Assembly: GCA_024998705.1 (NCBI GenBank)
Contig: JACOEF010000026.1
Coordinates: 1-7,208 of the forward strand
Direction: 5' to 3'
Source of the DNA: Nitrospira sp.
GTDB lineage: Bacteria; Nitrospirota; Nitrospiria; Nitrospirales; Nitrospiraceae
DNA: 7,208 nucleotides
Under the pieces are notes generated by a model that worked only from the letters and a program-made list of their open reading frames with translations, searched no databases and was not told the DNA's origin. A program made the translations under genes and the position numbers. Numbering within the stretch: the stretch's first letter is position 1; every line of letters begins with the position of its first letter. Positions 5,484-7,208 of the stretch are shown one piece after another.

Positions 5484-7208
5484 TGCGCCTCGCACAAGGA
5501 ACCGGCGGACTCCAGCGGAAGTTTTTCGTCGCGCTGCTGATTGTCGGCATCGTACCCGGCATGGTCGCGCTGTGGGCGACCTACCGCTCCAGCACCGCCA
5601 CCCTCAAACAAGCCATCGGGGAAGGCTTTCAGGAGATCGCGCGCTCGACCTCCATTCGCCTCGCGGCCGCAGTCGACAATGAAATCGGTCGGGCCATCCG
5701 GCTCACCCTCGTCCCCTTACACGTCCGCCAACCGGTCCTGCTCGCAAATCAGCGCGCCCGCTCCGCATCCGCCGCGACACCGCGCAGCCCGTCATCGACG
5801 CATCAGAACGCCGGCAGCCCGCCCGTGCCGGACCAGAACACCACAGGCTACCTCGACGAATGGGCGCGCGAGTCCCGGCACTATGTGCGTGTCACCATTG
5901 CCGACGGACAGGGCCTGGTCGTCGCGTCAACGGATCCGCAGCTGCCTCCACAACAAGCGGGGGCAGTCTGGTGGCGTGAAGCCATGCAGGCCACACCCGG
6001 CACATCCTACGTCAGCAACGTGCTGTTCGATCCTCAGATCAACGACATGGTCTTCCATGTGGCCGTCTCCATTCTGGACGACACTCGCCGCGTCCCCATC
6101 GGCGTCGTCGACCTCGTCATCCGCCGCAATCTCCTGACCGAGATGATCCTGCCCATCCACATCGGGAATACCGGTCACGCCATGTTGCTCGATACGCAAG
6201 GCACGCCGCTGATCTGCCCGGTCCTGCCGCCCACCGCGCATTTGATTCCATCGGCCTTGATGAACCAACTCACCTTGGATCACCCCCTGTGGCTGGTTGC
6301 GGACGATGACGCGCATGGCGGCCGCGATGCCATCGTCGGGGCGGCGCCGGTGCAGCTGACACATCCGCTGACGCCGTCGAGTCTCGACGGCAACCGATGG
6401 TATACGTTTATCCGGCAGGCGCCGGAGGAAACCTATGCGCCGATCTATTCCCTGCTGCTGACGGTCGGCATGATCGGCTTTGGACTGGTCATCGTGCTCT
6501 CTGCCTTCGGATTCCTCGTCGGCTACCGCATCGTGAAGCCGATCGTGGCGCTTCAGCGTGAAGCGGAGGGCCTCCGCCTCACACTGGCCTTACCGGAGAG
6601 CGGCAACGTACCGCTCCCTCTCGCCCCATTGCTTTCGCCGAGCTATCAGACCGGTGATGAAATCGAGGACCTGGCCACGAGCTTCGCAGCCATGCGGGAG
6701 GTGCTGGAGGAAAACCTGCGGACGATCCGGTCACAGCACCATGAGCTCATCCGGCAGGAAAAGCTGGCGGCGGTGGGACAACTGCTCGCCGCCCTCGCCC
6801 ACGATCTGCGGAACCCCCTCGGCGTTATCCGGAGTTCCGCACAAGTCGTGCTGGAGGGGCCGCAGGAAGAACCAATCCGCCAGGAAATGGCCCGCTACAT
6901 CATCGATGAGGTCGACAAACTTTCCCTCCGACTGCACGACTTTCTCCGATATGCCAGGCAAAAGCCGCCGGACTTCAAGGTAGAACGTGCAGAGGACATC
7001 GTCCGCGCCGCGCTGAAACAGTGGCACGCACAGGGTGGCCATGAACGCATCCGAGTCGTGCAACGATTTGCGAACGCCCTGCCCTCGATTCAGGTCGACC
7101 CGGAGCAGGTCAAGGAGGCCCTGGTGAACCTCCTGATCAATGCACGCGAAGCGATGCCGGAAGGGGGAATACTGACCCTGACGACCAGGACCGGGCGTGA
7201 CAACGAGG
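5483..7208 (+). CDS. Membrane sensor histidine kinase, 3' end cut by window
   Basis: The open frame continues through the last base, giving 575 residues without a stop. Order of domains: short basic N-terminus; membrane segment 14-32; extracytoplasmic sensor about 33-320 with two-lobed character resembling double Cache (strands such as RVTIADGQGLVVAST at 136-150 and GHAMLLDTQGTPLI at 231-244); second membrane segment about 322-347; HAMP-like linker 348-415; coiled segment; HisKA domain with phospho-acceptor His440 in ALAHDLRNPLG; start of the HATPase domain with the N-box NLLINAREAM (549-558). The G boxes lie beyond the window. The first sensor lobe has a serine/proline-rich low-complexity stretch (92-118). 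The ATG at 5483 overlaps the regulator's TGA stop, so the kinase is translated with it and very likely phosphorylates its Asp55. Overall architecture matches NtrB-like membrane kinases that partner NtrC regulators. The signal is unknown; Cache-type domains commonly bind small organic molecules, but no specificity can be read here. Confidence 0.9.
   Translation, partial: MRLAQGTGGLQRKFFVALLIVGIVPGMVALWATYRSSTATLKQAIGEGFQEIARSTSIRLAAAVDNEIGRAIRLTLVPLHVRQPVLLANQRARSASAATPRSPSSTHQNAGSPPVPDQNTTGYLDEWARESRHYVRVTIADGQGLVVASTDPQLPPQQAGAVWWREAMQATPGTSYVSNVLFDPQINDMVFHVAVSILDDTRRVPIGVVDLVIRRNLLTEMILPIHIGNTGHAMLLDTQGTPLICPVLPPTAHLIPSALMNQLTLDHPLWLVADDDAHGGRDAIVGAAPVQLTHPLTPSSLDGNRWYTFIRQAPEETYAPIYSLLLTVGMIGFGLVIVLSAFGFLVGYRIVKPIVALQREAEGLRLTLALPESGNVPLPLAPLLSPSYQTGDEIEDLATSFAAMREVLEENLRTIRSQHHELIRQEKLAAVGQLLAALAHDLRNPLGVIRSSAQVVLEGPQEEPIRQEMARYIIDEVDKLSLRLHDFLRYARQKPPDFKVERAEDIVRAALKQWHAQGGHERIRVVQRFANALPSIQVDPEQVKEALVNLLINAREAMPEGGILTLTTRTGRDNE

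Overview
The window is a GC-rich bacterial chromosomal segment with six protein genes, two of them cut by the window edges. Gene content (ThiI and QueG tRNA modification, an orphan receiver-PAS protein, an NtrC-type regulator with its kinase) and general protein character fit a free-living Gram-negative such as a Nitrospira relative. That placement is inference from overall resemblance only; no phylogenetic marker is present. I see no RNA gene, mobile element, CRISPR array or phage gene.

Left part (1-2280): the C-terminal catalytic part of a ThiI-like 4-thiouridine synthase reads rightward from the left edge. It converges with, and overlaps by 17 bases, a leftward gene for an exported SRPBCC/START-fold protein. 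A 269-base gap follows, then a leftward gene for a response-regulator receiver joined to a PAS domain with no output domain.

Middle (2281-4004): a 318-base divergent intergenic region carries two clean inverted repeats. It leads rightward into a small secreted eight-cysteine protein whose stop codon overlaps the start of queG (epoxyqueuosine reductase) by one base, so the two are probably translationally coupled.

Right part (4005-7208): a 93-base gap holds a strong hairpin with a competing partner sequence, then a sigma-54-dependent NtrC-family response regulator. This gene is coupled through a TGATG overlap to a membrane sensor histidine kinase that runs off the right edge. The two very likely form a cognate two-component system: the kinase senses something outside the membrane through a large extracytoplasmic domain, phosphorylates Asp55 of the regulator, and the regulator opens sigma-54 promoters. 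The input signal and target genes cannot be read from this window.

Most of the region is ordinary. The points most worth a second look are the small cysteine-rich protein coupled to queG, the GAFTDA variant and the leader hairpins of the regulator, the receiver-PAS protein without output, and the dyads in the divergent region.
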